Shown here piece after piece: positions 35,166 to 45,411 of a stretch of 64,000 nucleotides of DNA. The position numbers were made by a program, and so were the translations under genes. Within the stretch, counting starts at the first letter, position 1, and the number at the start of each line of letters is the position of its first letter. Source of the stretch: Plenodomus lindquistii. Its lineage: Eukaryota > Ascomycota > Dothideomycetes > Pleosporales > Leptosphaeriaceae. Location of the stretch: contig JANUWI010000001.1 in the NCBI GenBank assembly GCA_025504975.1, forward strand, positions 2,046,001 to 2,110,000, in the 5' to 3' direction. The notes under the pieces are model-generated. The model did not search any database and was not told the DNA's origin. It saw only the letters and a list, made by a program, of their open reading frames with translations.

Positions 35166-35784
35166 GCTCGTGCATGGCACGGCGGATCTGTCCTCAAATC
35201 CTTCTCCAAGTCACCCTACACTGATCAGATTGATGGTTGGAATTTTGAAGTGACATCATAAACGCACCATATTGTAGACCGCAGTAAGACGTGCGAATTG
35301 ATGGTGTTCTGATCGACACCAACCCAAAGCAGTCAATTACTATCAAACCCAGCAGTTAGGTGAGAGAAATACGTGATTCGAGGCACGTGTGTATGGTGAA
35401 GGGTGAGTTTGGTGGGCTAGTACCGGCCAATAGGTAATGGTCTGGGACCCCACTTATCTTCATTGCTCGCACCTCACTCTTGCGATTTGCTGCCTTCCCT
35501 CCACAAACACGCGTTGCCACTCCTCTCACACAAAGACCGACGCGTCTGCGCAATCTCACCACGATCCTCTCTTACTCGTTCCATTCTGCAGACTACAGCT
35601 CGGTTTTAAGGTATATCAATCTCCGGTCCATATAAGGGCAGCCCAGTCCCCGCTCGAAGCTCTCTTGCCCTGCCTTTTCGCCGCCCAACAATCCACTGAC
35701 ACTCGCTGAGCAGTTTGACCGCGCCCACGCCTCTCCATACCACCCATAACCTAGTCTCACCCAAAGCCACACCCAGACCACACA
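35166..35784. promoter_or_regulatory. Divergent region, Cmc4-like gene and SUMO
   Basis: About 620 bp between divergent starts. Pyrimidine-rich tracts (CTCACTCTTGCGATTTGCTG, CCACGCCTCTCCATACCACC) precede the SUMO start, as expected of a strongly expressed fungal gene. No other feature seen. Confidence 0.45.
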
Positions 35785-36136
35785 ATGTCTGATAACGAAT
35801 CACCCAATGTGGCGCAGAAGCCAGAGGACCAGGGCCCCAGCGAGCACCTCAACATCAAGGTTACGGATAACAACAACGAGGTCTTCTTCAAGATCAAGCG
35901 CACCACCCAGCTTGGCAAACTGATGAACGCCTTCTGCGACCGCCAAGGCAAGAACATACAGAGCGTGCGCTTCCTCTTCGATGGCCAACGGGTTACTGCG
36001 CAGGATAACCCCGACACGGTAAGAATGGGCCGGCTCAAATTCATTCACCACACGTGGCGCTGATCATCTGCAGCTCGACATGCAAGACGGCGACACCCTC
36101 GAGGTCCACCAGGAGCAAATTGGTGGCGGCTGCTAG
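35785..36136 (+). CDS. smt3: SUMO (ubiquitin-like modifier Smt3)
   Basis: Two exons (35785-36018 and 36074-36136; 55-nt intron) give 98 residues. The N-terminus is a flexible acidic tail. The ubiquitin fold follows, with HLNIKVTDNNNEVFFKIK, LMNAFCDRQGK and the conserved SVRFLFDGQRV strand. The second exon supplies DGDTLEVHQEQIGG, the C-terminal diglycine needed for conjugation, followed by Gly-Cys that a Ulp-type protease must remove. SUMO is attached to lysines of many nuclear proteins through E1 Aos1-Uba2, E2 Ubc9 and E3s. Length, intron and motifs all fit. Confidence 0.95.
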
Positions 36137-36637
36137 TCTCGAGGACGCTCGCGAGATGCTGACACTGCGCTGCGCAGGCATCAGTGACATAGTGCTACGT
36201 TTGATACCCAGAGACATCAGACGCAGCGAGATTGGAGGAGGGCCGGGGTACATCGATTTAGCGGCGGTGATGGCAGAAAAAGAGATAGGCGTTGGGTTTA
36301 ACGACATGATAATGGGTTATGGCGTCTTCAACGATTGACTGAGCTCGTTGTGAGCAACGTCAGCTATGCGCTTGTGCATTTCTCTGGCAGATCTCCTACT
36401 GCCTATGGAAATAAATGAAACTTATTGCACTTGTTACAAGGGCTTTTTGCGCATGCACACTACGCGACGTGTACGCTCCCCAAAATGGAACAAGAACTGC
36501 TCTGACGGAACAGGTCGATAGCCATACTAATATATACAAACATAAGCTATTCATACAATCTCTTGGACCGTCCAAAACGCCAGCAGAGCGCGCACCCTCT
36601 CACAGCACCCACCACAGGGACACAGCCCAATCCCAAC
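36137..36637. other. Convergent intergenic region after SUMO
   Basis: About 500 bp between convergent stop codons. Holds two 3' ends. The plus frame running to 36338 is read-through of the SUMO intron frame and not a gene. Confidence 0.4.
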
Positions 36638-37339
36638 CTAATCATCCCAAACAGCCTTCTTCCTCTTCTCCCGTTCCTCCGCCTCCCTAGTCTCCCTTTC
36701 CTTCTCCTCCGCCCTCCTCCTCCTCTCCTTCTCCCTAACAACGCGATCAAACTCCCTCTCCTCCTCCGTTCTCTTCGGCGCCCGCACCCCCAACGCCCCG
36801 GCAATCAACCGCCCCGCAACCGCCGTCGTCTTCTCCGGCCTCTTATCCGGATTATTCGTCCGCGGCGCACTCACACTGGCACCCCCAACACCACCATTCA
36901 GACTATACGGCGTATTATCCGGGAACCCATCAAACGGCACCGGACTCGCTGGTGTTGGTGGTGGGGGTCGCGGTGACGTGTCTGAGCTCGTGCCTATGCT
37001 GATTGGTGATGTGAGAGATGAGGAGTCCGAGGCTGTGGTTGCTGATGGTGGTGCTGTCGTGGCATTGTCTTCTGTTTCGGTGGCGCTGCCTGAGTCGTCT
37101 TCTTCGTCCCAGGAGTCGGCTACCGGTTTTGATTTGGGCTTGTGGAGAGGCTTTTGGGGGTCTTTGGTGGACAGTTTGAGGTGTGTGAGGGTGGAGGCGA
37201 TGTCTGTGGTGGTATGGGTTAGTTTGAAGCTGTGGAAGTGCGAGGGAGAGAGGAGAGGATGGGATCGAGTGTGTAGGGAGGCATTGAGGGACGTACCATC
37301 CTCGCTAGGTGTTTTGTTCATGGGTGCCATTGTCGTCAT
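36638..37339 (-). CDS. Conserved fungal protein, unknown function
   Basis: The frame is open for 233 codons, but a good intron (donor GTACGT at 37296, acceptor CCACAG ending 37204) gives a cleaner 202-residue protein: exon 37339-37297 then 37203-36638, joining ...TPSED to DIASTLTHLKLST. Features are an acidic DSWDEEDDSGSATETED patch, a Pro/Ser-rich middle (PRPPPPTPASP), a conserved KTTAVAGRLIAGALGVRAPKR block and a C-terminal charged coiled coil of EEREFDRVVREKERRRRAEE type that ends KKAVWDD. I believe related proteins occur across filamentous ascomycetes, but no function is known to me. Confidence 0.6.
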   Translation of the reverse strand: MTTMAPMNKTPSEDGTSLNASLHTRSHPLLSPSHFHSFKLTHTTTDIASTLTHLKLSTKDPQKPLHKPKSKPVADSWDEEDDSGSATETEDNATTAPPSATTASDSSSLTSPISIGTSSDTSPRPPPPTPASPVPFDGFPDNTPYSLNGGVGGASVSAPRTNNPDKRPEKTTAVAGRLIAGALGVRAPKRTEEEREFDRVVREKERRRRAEEKERETREAEEREKRKKAVWDD

Positions 37340-38625
37340 GTGTTTTGTTGTGTTGCGATTGGCTTTGTGTGCTCGTGTGATGCTGTCGTGCTGCTGTGCG
37401 TGATGCTCGTTGCTCGGGTTTTGCGGGGTAAGAAGGGTGCAGTTAGATGTAAACTTTAATGGATATATGGACGTAATTGTTTGGAAAGCGAATGTCTCGT
37501 GTGTAACGGTGTCAATCGAATTACTGTAGAATCCTCTTAGATAAATCGTCTTCTCAAGCTATACCAGGGTCACCCAATATAGCAGCCCAGACACCACGCA
37601 TCACCCTTGCAGGCCGCCCACGTCCGCCCGCGGGTGTGGGGATGGGCGCGCGTCACACCCATTTTTTCCAAAGAGCTCCGGCGCGCGACACGATCTGCGA
37701 CGTCAGATGCTCTGTTTGGCAGTGATGGTCCCACTTCTTTTGGCTATTTTGGATGGTCTAGATTAGTGTTCCTACTTCTAGACTTTTGGAATGTCTGGCG
37801 ACGAGATATTCTTAGTTGGGGCTGTGTCCAGCGACTTTATTGGTATTGCGAACGCTTGTGGAAACGATGGACTTAGGACGAGAGGGCAGGAGATTGGATG
37901 TTTGCGCGTTGTCTTGCTCATTGATGATGTGTATAGGGGGTGAGTTGGTCGAGGTTCTTGATCGTCTGGTCGATCGACAGGTACACCTTTAGGTACAGGT
38001 GGGATTGCAAGCGTCGTGAGAATAGGGGTGCATGAATAACTTCGTTGATCAGAGACATGTCAAGAGCTCTTCAGCAACGTTGGAATTGGAACAAGATCGT
38101 CTGGGCCGGGGCATTGCGCTTCAGTCGCTCAGTGGCATAACAACACTTCCAGTTTCCAAATTTTCAAGTGTTCCGAGCTATGTCTCCTGACAACAACCCC
38201 ACGCAGACAGCCCACCCAACTCTTTCACCCAAACTCGGCTGCCATCTGCCACAACTCAACTCGTTCGCAACGACAGACGAGGCAAAATGTTGTCAATGGA
38301 AGCCATGGATGACATTTACATAGATTGTACCGGCCAGGCCATGCGTGTATGGCGATGGCTCGGCGACGTTCGGAGACTCCGAGGGGCAGTCGTCTCGGTT
38401 ACTTGCGTGTAGCCGCAACGCGACTCGGTTAACTAAGCTATGGTTTACATCATACATGGTACCGCATCTTTGTGCAGTTGACAAGACTTGTATAGACAAA
38501 AGAAGCATTCAATACGTGGCACACCAACCTTTGCTCTGCGATTTGCTTTGCTCTTATGCTGGCGACCTAGACGTAGTTCGCAGAAACCCATGACGCTTCC
38601 TTCTTGAACATCTTACTCGTCCAAC
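37340..38625. promoter_or_regulatory. Divergent intergenic region, about 1.3 kb
   Basis: Separates the starts of the unknown acidic/basic protein and the succinate-CoA ligase fusion. Open frames on both strands are short and unremarkable. A C/T-rich stretch at 38590-38620 lies just upstream of the latter start. Confidence 0.4.
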
Positions 38626-40842
38626 ATGCTCTCCCAACGCGCTCGCTGCGCGAGCCGCAAACTCCTCAGATCGAAGCAAGTACCTCGTCAGACAACCTCT
38701 GCGTCTTTCTCCAGCTCAGCAAGACTCAATGGCTACGACGACACGATACAGAACCTCAAGATTGGGGCGGACACCAGGGTCATATTCCAAGGCTTCACTG
38801 GAAAGTTGGCAACAGCCAATGCAAAAGAGTCAATGGATTGGGGGACCAACGTCGTCGGTGGTGTGAAGCCCAATGGCTCTGGCGAACATCTGGGCAAGCC
38901 TGTACTACCTTCAGTGAGGGCAGCCATGGAGCAATTAAAGCCTGATGTTACAGGTATCTATGTGGCTGCACATCAAGCTGCAGCTGCTATTGAGGAGGCC
39001 ATTGAGGCAGAAGTGCCACTGATTGTTGCGGTCGCAGAACACATACCTCTTCACGACATCATGAGAGTGAGTACATGAATCGTGTGTGTTGTAACACTTC
39101 GGACTGACAACGAAAGATACATTCTATGCTCCAATCACAATCGAAGTCACGACTCGTCGGTGCTAACGCGCCAGGTATCATCTCAGCCATCGGAAAGTGC
39201 CGAGTTGGTTTCCAACCTCTACCGACATTCACTCCCGGTCACGTTGGCGTTGTCGCGAAGTCTGGTACACTATCGTACGAGACAGTAGGCTCGTTGACAA
39301 GAGCCGGTGTAGGCCAAAGTCTGTGTATTGCCGTGGGCGGAGACGTAATAGCAGGAACCAACTTTGTAGATGCGCTGAAGGTTTTTGAGGAAGACGACGA
39401 TACGCATGCCATTATCCTCGTGGGCGAACTTGGTGGTACGACCGAAGAGGAGGCAGCGGAATGGATCAAGGACTATAACAAACGAGTGAAGAATCCAAAG
39501 CCAATCGCCGCAGTTGTTGGTGGGTTCCAAGCAGCTCCAGGGAGAGTTATGGGACATGCCGGCGCATGGACTGGTCTTGGAGAAGGCACATCAGAAGCGA
39601 AATACAAAGCATTGGAAAGTGCAGGCGCAACTATGGTCGACCATCCAGCCAAGCTCGGCGGCGTCATGAAGGAGATCATGGCGAAGTCTGGGCGTAGTAG
39701 TGTGGTGAGTGACAACAAGCAGCATGCCATGTACTATCACTGACTATAAGCAGACACAATCTTCAGGACAGCCACAGCAACGCCGTTCATATCACACAAC
39801 CCGTCCAACCTACCGATCACGAGCGAACCCCTTCAACGCCCAGCAAACACGTTCACTCCACCTCACCCCAGACCAAAACACCACCCTCCTGAAATCCTAC
39901 AACATCAACGTAATCAAAGAACCCGAAGGCTCACCCTCATCACACTACATCGGCATCTCTCCCGCCCGCGCCTCCCGCTCCCCCTCAATCATCGCCGCCC
40001 CAACTGCTGACCCCTCCCGCCTCCACCAACGTGTAAAACGCTTCCCCTTCGACTACCGCCAAGGCCCTACAACATCCACCATCGAAGCCGCCCTCGCCCA
40101 CGCCCAACTCGACGCCGCACCCCCAAAAGCCAAAGCCCAAACCGCCGAACTAATAACCAATCTCTGGAAACTCTACACCGAAAAAGAAGCCATCGACGCG
40201 CACGTCTCACTCGCCCTATCCGTAGACTCCGACGAAGTCCTAGTCTACAACCCGTACCTCTTCTTCGACGACGCAGCCTTCAAATCCAACAAGCGGCAAT
40301 CCGAGCTCCACAGCCTCCGCGACAAATCCAGCATCTCAGCCACAGACCTCGAAGCCGAGGACGCAGGCATCGTATACATCCGGCTCGACGCCCCTTCCAT
40401 CACCACAACCACCGACGGCCAGGAACCTCAAAACCTAGTCGGCACCCTAGTCAACGGTGCCGGCCTCGCAATGAACACAAACGACGTCCTACACACACGT
40501 CTCGCACCGCACACCACATCTGCGAATTTCCTAGACACGGGGGGGAAAGCGACGTCTCAGACCATCAAGACGTCGTTTAAGCTGATTCTGAGTGATCCAA
40601 GGGTCAGCGTCATCTTTGTGAATATCTTTGGGGGGCTCACGCTGTGCGATATGATTGCTGAAGGCATCATTATGGCGTTTAAGGAGGTGGGTGTCGAGAA
40701 ACCGTGTGTGGTGAGGTTGAGGGGCACGAATGAGGAGGAGGGGAGGAGGGTGTTGGAGCAGGCGAGGTTGCCCATTCATGCGTTTGATGGGTTTGAGGAG
40801 GCGGTGAGGAAGGTGGGGGAACTTGCGGGTGGGGGGAAATAA
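38626..40842 (+). CDS. Succinate-CoA ligase alpha subunit fused to a degenerate beta subunit
   Basis: Three exons (38626-39066, 39117-39704, 39751-40842) give 706 residues. Residues 1-34 look like a mitochondrial presequence (MLSQRARCASRKLLRSKQVP). Residues about 40-340 are a full alpha subunit: CoA-binding QGFTGKLATANAKES, SKSRLVGANAPGIIS and RVMGHAGAW with the active-site histidine. Residues about 345-706 align with a beta subunit: AELITNLWKLY, SELHSLRDKSS, LVNGAGLAMNTNDVL, ANFLDTGGKAT, VNIFGGLTLCDMIAEGI and VVRLRGTNEEEG. Two things are missing: about 80 residues of the ATP-grasp N-terminal part with the Gly-rich nucleotide loop, and the metal-ligand positions (EINPL reads HVSLA; the following Asp reads Asn). 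The family catalyses succinate + CoA + NTP to succinyl-CoA in the TCA cycle. Activity of this version is doubtful without a separate beta. Confidence 0.85.
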
Positions 40843-41486
40843 AAGGGTATGTAGGGGATTGCGGGGGTGGTCGTGTATTATAGTTGGTGTAGATGATGAG
40901 AGATTGGGACGATAGTGCGTATCTATCTGTATTTCGTTAAGGAATCGTGAGAATCAAATATACAATGATAGATGTTCACATACTGCCACCCTGTTCTCAA
41001 CATGCAGTGAACATTACGTCCAGCCTAGCATCCAGCGACACCGCCCCACTACCACAATCAAGTCTTCTGCCAGTGCAAAGCGAAAATAAGAAGGCTACCC
41101 ATTAAACTACGTCTACGCACCACAACTCCGCCGCCGTCCCCACAAGTCACAACCAACAGCAGAAACGAGTGCCGCTACAAAATGAGATGTAGCCCCTCCA
41201 CAGCCCACCCACCCAGCCCTTCTTTTGCATGCATGCATCAAAACAAAACACACGAGTGAAAAAACGATTGCCAACCGTTCTGAACCCATCACGCCATTGT
41301 TGAGAAAAAGGCTAAATCAAAGTTATCAGACAGGTGAAAAAAATCGGTTGTGGTATCTGCGGACAAATTTCGAATTGAAGGGGGAAGGGGAGGCAGAAGA
41401 AGAGCGCAACACCCGAGCTACCCAAGACCATGCGCGCGCCGAGATCGTACAAGTTAAGTGTTAAGGAAAGAGGGCTATCTGATGGA
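40843..41486. other. Convergent intergenic region
   Basis: About 640 bp between convergent stop codons, with A-rich runs (for example 41239-41345) consistent with 3' ends. No gene seen. Confidence 0.4.
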
Positions 41487-43018
41487 CTATACGAGGTATC
41501 CGAACGCAGTACTATTGATTTGTTAGAATGGTGAAGATAGAGAGTGAGAGGAAAGAGTGACAACATACCCAATAGCAGCCATGACACCCAGCCCAACCAG
41601 CGCTCTCCGTGTGACCTTTTCCTTGGTCAACTTTTGCTCCGTGGTATACGCCACCTTTGCCGCCTTGCTCGAGCGCTCCTCTGCAAGCTCGGCCGCATCA
41701 ACAACCTCCTCAATCCTGCGCTTCGACACCTTTATCGCGCCGTCTGATGATCCAGCTTCCAGCAACTGTGCCTCGGCTACCATGCGCTTCGCCTCCTCAA
41801 TCATCTTCATAGGATCCTCGGGCTCAGGAAGCTCAGAGTGGCTGTGTGGGACATCGAGCTTGACGTTGGTGGTGGTGGTTTCGACGTTGCCTTTAGTCTC
41901 GGTAGTTTCTGAGATTTCGACGCGGAACGTTCCCTCCTTGACTTCAGGCTCCTTGACCTCAGACTCCTTGACATCGCCGTTGACCGACGATGCGGCGGAA
42001 TCAGAGGGCGTGGCGCCGTTGGCAATGTGGGTTTGTAACGCGCTGCCCGGGGTGGCGGTTTCGACTGGATCCTCCAACTTTGCTGCGTTCCGTGTAGTGC
42101 GTGGTTTGCGGGGCGTAGCGATCTTGCGGCTGGGAGTCGCCATTTTGCTGGGTGAGGCAGAGCGCGTTGATCGCCCGCGAGTTGAGCGGACGGGTGGGCT
42201 TGGCAAGTAGGGCGGGAGAGTCGCCGGGGTAGCGTTCTTGACGTCGAACTTGGGTGGCATCTGGATCGCCGGGTTGTGTTTATCCTTGTTGCCCTTCTCG
42301 ATAGGCGCGGGGTCTAGGAGAGCCTCGATCCAATGACGCATGGAGTACTCGTCGGAGAGCGCGAGTGCTGTTGAAGGTGACTGTCAGTTGTGTTCTGCCG
42401 TCGGCGTCCACTGTGAATTCTGTTACTCACCTTCTTCAGGCGCGATCCAAACGCTGCCGGCAACTTCATCTGGGCCTGCGGAGGGGAAAGACTTCTGGTA
42501 AAGTCGTTCGGCCTCTTCTTCACGTAGTGATGCCCAGGGAAACGCAGCCTTGAACATGCCGGTTGCGCTGACATAGCCGTCCACGCTACGACGCTGCAGG
42601 TGCTGTTAGTATAGGGCGCGTCGGCTGGACTGCGAGGTGTCGGCGTACCATGAGGAAGTAAGACTCTGGGTAAGAGGAATTGCGAATCAGCGCAAAGATG
42701 CCAGAGCCAGTGAGATCCTTTGGCAGCGGGACCCTGAGGTGCGCGTAGTCGAAGGTGCCTAGGTTCTCCGACTTGGTCGCGCTCGTAATTCCGACAATGC
42801 CAGGCTTCACCGCGAGGTTTGTCTGGCCCAATCGTCGTCTCTCGACAAGAATCTCAGCTGCAGGGTGGTATTAGTGGCTGTATTGTGATGGTTTGCGACA
42901 CAACGCGCTACGCTGCACTGCGCCGCGCCGCGCCGCGCTCCGAGTACGTACTGGTTGTCGAGTCGGTAGGCTCAAGGAGCGGGTTCCTCCTCTCTGGCAA
43001 GACGCGCTTGGCGACCAT
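41487..43018 (-). CDS. bqt4: Bqt4-like APSES/KilA-N inner nuclear membrane protein
   Basis: Five exons (43018-42952, 42857-42649, 42593-42431, 42367-41569, 41511-41487) give 420 residues. The N-terminal half is the Bqt4-type APSES/KilA-N domain: VERRRLGQTNLAVKPGIVGI, SYFLMRRSVDGYVSATGMFK and DEVAGSVWIAPEEALALSDE. The middle is disordered and Ser/Thr/Glu-rich. The C-terminus has a charged helix and one membrane anchor (RRALVGLGVMAAIG then TAFGYLV), exposed only when the last 25-nt exon is used (branch site CTAAC). In fission yeast Bqt4 anchors telomeres and lamin-like partners to the inner nuclear membrane; the KilA-N domain is a protein-interaction module there rather than a DNA binder. A soluble StuA-type factor is unlikely because of the anchor. 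Confidence 0.8.
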
Positions 43019-43369
43019 GGTGGCGGGGTATGAATGATTATTACAATAAAAGTAGGGTGGTGATGGTGCGCACGGCGCAGCAACGGTCGCGACAGAGGGC
43101 GCACGTCAAGAGTACGTAGTACGCGGAACGCGCGCGATGATTGGCAGCGAAGACTCTGTAGCGCGACAGTGGACGAAGAATGCCGGTCAGGTGACGCAAT
43201 GGGGTGCAAGTGGACGCTCGAGACGACGGCGAGGGATGCGCGACGAGATGGAAATCGACCGGCCGAATGCGACTGAGAGACAATGTCTGAAGGATGGGAT
43301 GGGACCGCAAAGGTGTCGCTATCCCTGTGCACTAATTGCGCTAGGCTTACCTCACCAGCCTCCTTCCCC

Positions 43370-43397
43370 AGACGCGAAAGAACAAACTTTCGCGTCT
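43370..43397. repeat. 11-bp perfect inverted repeat
   Basis: AGACGCGAAAG (43370-43380) and CTTTCGCGTCT (43387-43397) are exact complements separated by AACAAA. The arms contain CGCGAAA/TTTCGCG, a sequence like the E2F/SBF-type core TTTCGCG. It may be a double binding site or a hairpin. Confidence 0.55.
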
Positions 43398-43495
43398 AGG
43401 TTACCTTTTGGGTCTCATCTCAAGTCATTATTCCAGTGGCCGACTGGCTCCTGTGCACTTTTTGTCATAATGCAGACCACACGAGGCGCCTGAAC

Positions 43496-43585
43496 GTCAC
43501 GCGTCGGGGGTGTTGCAATACTAAGGTTTGGGGGGAGCTGGGCTATCTCGGCAACTGCCTGCAAGTCACGCGTCGAGGTGTTGCA
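43496..43585 (+). repeat. Two copies of a GTCACGCGTCG(A/G)GGTGTTGCA direct repeat
   Basis: The copies at 43496-43517 and 43565-43585 share GTCACGCGTCG and GTGTTGCA with a one-base length difference. Both contain ACGCGT, the Mlu1 cell-cycle box known from MBF targets. Their placement between bqt4-like and RhoGDI starts suggests regulatory sites (inference). Confidence 0.5.
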
Positions 43586-44409
43586 GCGTCTTTTTGGACA
43601 TGCGCGATGAGCATGCAGGAGCTCTGGAGGTTACCAGGTGACCATGCTGCCTGTACTCATGAAGATGCACCCTCCAGCACAGTTTGTCGTCCAGTTTCGA
43701 CTCGGTCACCGCTACACGCCGGATCCGACTAAGGCGAAGACACGTCACACAAGCTACCGCGATCGATCGCAATAGCAATGGGGGTCGAATCTCGACACTC
43801 GGCTTGCTCAGTAACAAACGGTGCGGCCATACAAGCGTTCCAACAATGCTTAGACAGGTGTGCCGTGATAGTTCTCGAGAGCAATGATTGCGCCCACTCA
43901 ATCCATGGTGAAGCCATATATCTCCAGGTCGCAGCATCGAAGGCCAAGTTGTGTCGTACATGTATGTATATCATCAAAAGCCAAGCATCCGGCCTGTACG
44001 GCCCTTTCTTTTTTTGCAGGAACTCGCGGGGTCTGGTCAAAGCTCAAGAAAAGTGGTTGTAGGTTACACCGTCGCCTATTCGCATCCTGATATGGGCTCT
44101 GTCAACGTGGCGATGCTCGTTCCTCAAGCGTGCAGCTTGCAGCTTGCAGGTGGACTGAGGTCTGGCTCAAACAAACAATGGACCAACGAAACCCAAAGGG
44201 TCCACTACGCGGCGCGGCCCCGCCAGGAACGTGGCGAATAGCAGCTCCAGGCTAGTCGATGCGGTGAATGAGCCCCGCCAACGTCGAGGCTCAAGACACA
44301 ACCACTTGCTCCCCCATGAGCTCCTGACCCTCTACTTTCTCCACACGCACCTCACTGTTGACACCTCCACTTGCACTTTGAACCCTACCAACGGCAACAA
44401 TCACTCACC

Positions 44410-45168
44410 ATGGCGGACCACGACGATCTCCACGCTGAGCAGACCGAGGGCTTCAAGGTTGGCGAGAAGAAGACCATCGATGAGTACCAGAACTTGGGTA
44501 TGTGACACCCCGCCGACACACTACCATCCACGGTGATATTCCTTGCTAATAACCAATGCACAGACAAGGAGGATGAGTCGCTCCAGAAGTGGAAGGCATC
44601 GCTTGGTCTCGGCCAAGGCAAGGACATCTCCGACCCCAACGATCCCCGTAAATGTATCATCCTCTCCCTCGGCCTGGAAGTCGAAGGCCGCGACGACATC
44701 ATCATCGATCTGCGGTCACCCGGTGCTCTCGAGGCGCTCGAATCCAAGCCATTCACCATCAAGGAGGGTGCAACATTCCGCATGAAGGCGCAGTTCAAGG
44801 TGCAACACGAGATTTTGGCTGGATTGAAGTACCTCCAGAAAGTCACGCGCATGGGAGTGAGCGACAAACTCCAGGAGATGATGGTACAGTACCCGACCCA
44901 CGCAGCATTGGCAACAAGTCCTAACATCAGCCACAGGGCTCGTATGGTCCTAGCACCGAGGAGAAGCCCTTCTATGAGAAGAAGTGTAAGCCCACCCGTT
45001 TCACGCTCTCTTGCATGACTAACAAACGACACAGTCGAACCTGAGACCGCCCCCTCCGGTATGCTTGCACGTGGCCACTACACCGCGCTATCAAAGTTTG
45101 TCGACGACGACAACCACGTCCACCTGCAGTTCAAGTGGTCTTTCGATATCAAGAAGGACTGGAAATGA
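44410..45168 (+). CDS. rdi1: Rho GDP-dissociation inhibitor
   Basis: Four exons (44410-44497, 44564-44883, 44937-44985, 45035-45168) give 196 residues. The start MADHDDLHAEQTEGFKVGEK precedes the N-terminal regulatory arm. The core has the immunoglobulin-like RhoGDI fold: YQNLDKEDESLQKWKASLG, FTIKEGATFRMKAQFKVQHE, GSYGPSTEEKPFYEKKFEPE and the C-terminal LQFKWSFDIKKDWK. RhoGDI extracts prenylated Rho/Cdc42 GTPases from membranes and keeps them GDP-bound. Exon 3 is only 49 nt but is required to complete GSYGP...KKF. Together with the Bud3-type GEF it is the second Rho regulator in the window, but 20 kb away and not linked otherwise. Confidence 0.93.
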
Positions 45169-45411
45169 GCCTTGCACTAGCAGGACACACTCTGATGGGA
45201 CTGTTGGAAGTGAGGGTCGGATATACACGGGGGAACATTTGGATGGAAGCAGGGGATACCTGGGCCGCGGCGCCTACAAAATAATGAAGTAACGGCTGAT
45301 TGACGACATGGAGGATTTTGAAATGACCATCTAGATTCGACTCGCATGGGACTTTTGTAGCATGCTAATCAAAGTCTCTGCAAGTCGTCCCGTGCCACAT
45401 CTGTGAACAGC
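45169..45411. terminator. Convergent 3' region
   Basis: 243 bp between convergent stop codons of RhoGDI and the 246-aa unknown gene. It must contain both polyadenylation regions. No specific signal is clear. Confidence 0.35.

Larger units (their letters stand above)
43019..44409. promoter_or_regulatory. Divergent intergenic region, bqt4-like gene and RhoGDI
   Basis: About 1.4 kb with no gene. It contains an 11-bp inverted repeat and a 21-nt direct repeat carrying two ACGCGT sites (listed separately). A C/T-rich leader (CCTCTACTTTCTCCACACGC) precedes the RhoGDI start. Confidence 0.45.

Noticed and set aside
38626..40842. Fusion as an artefact of assembly or of two adjacent genes
   Set aside because: The alpha and beta parts are joined in frame by a normal short intron with no stop codon, no promoter-length gap and no second start in a good context, so a single gene is the simpler reading.
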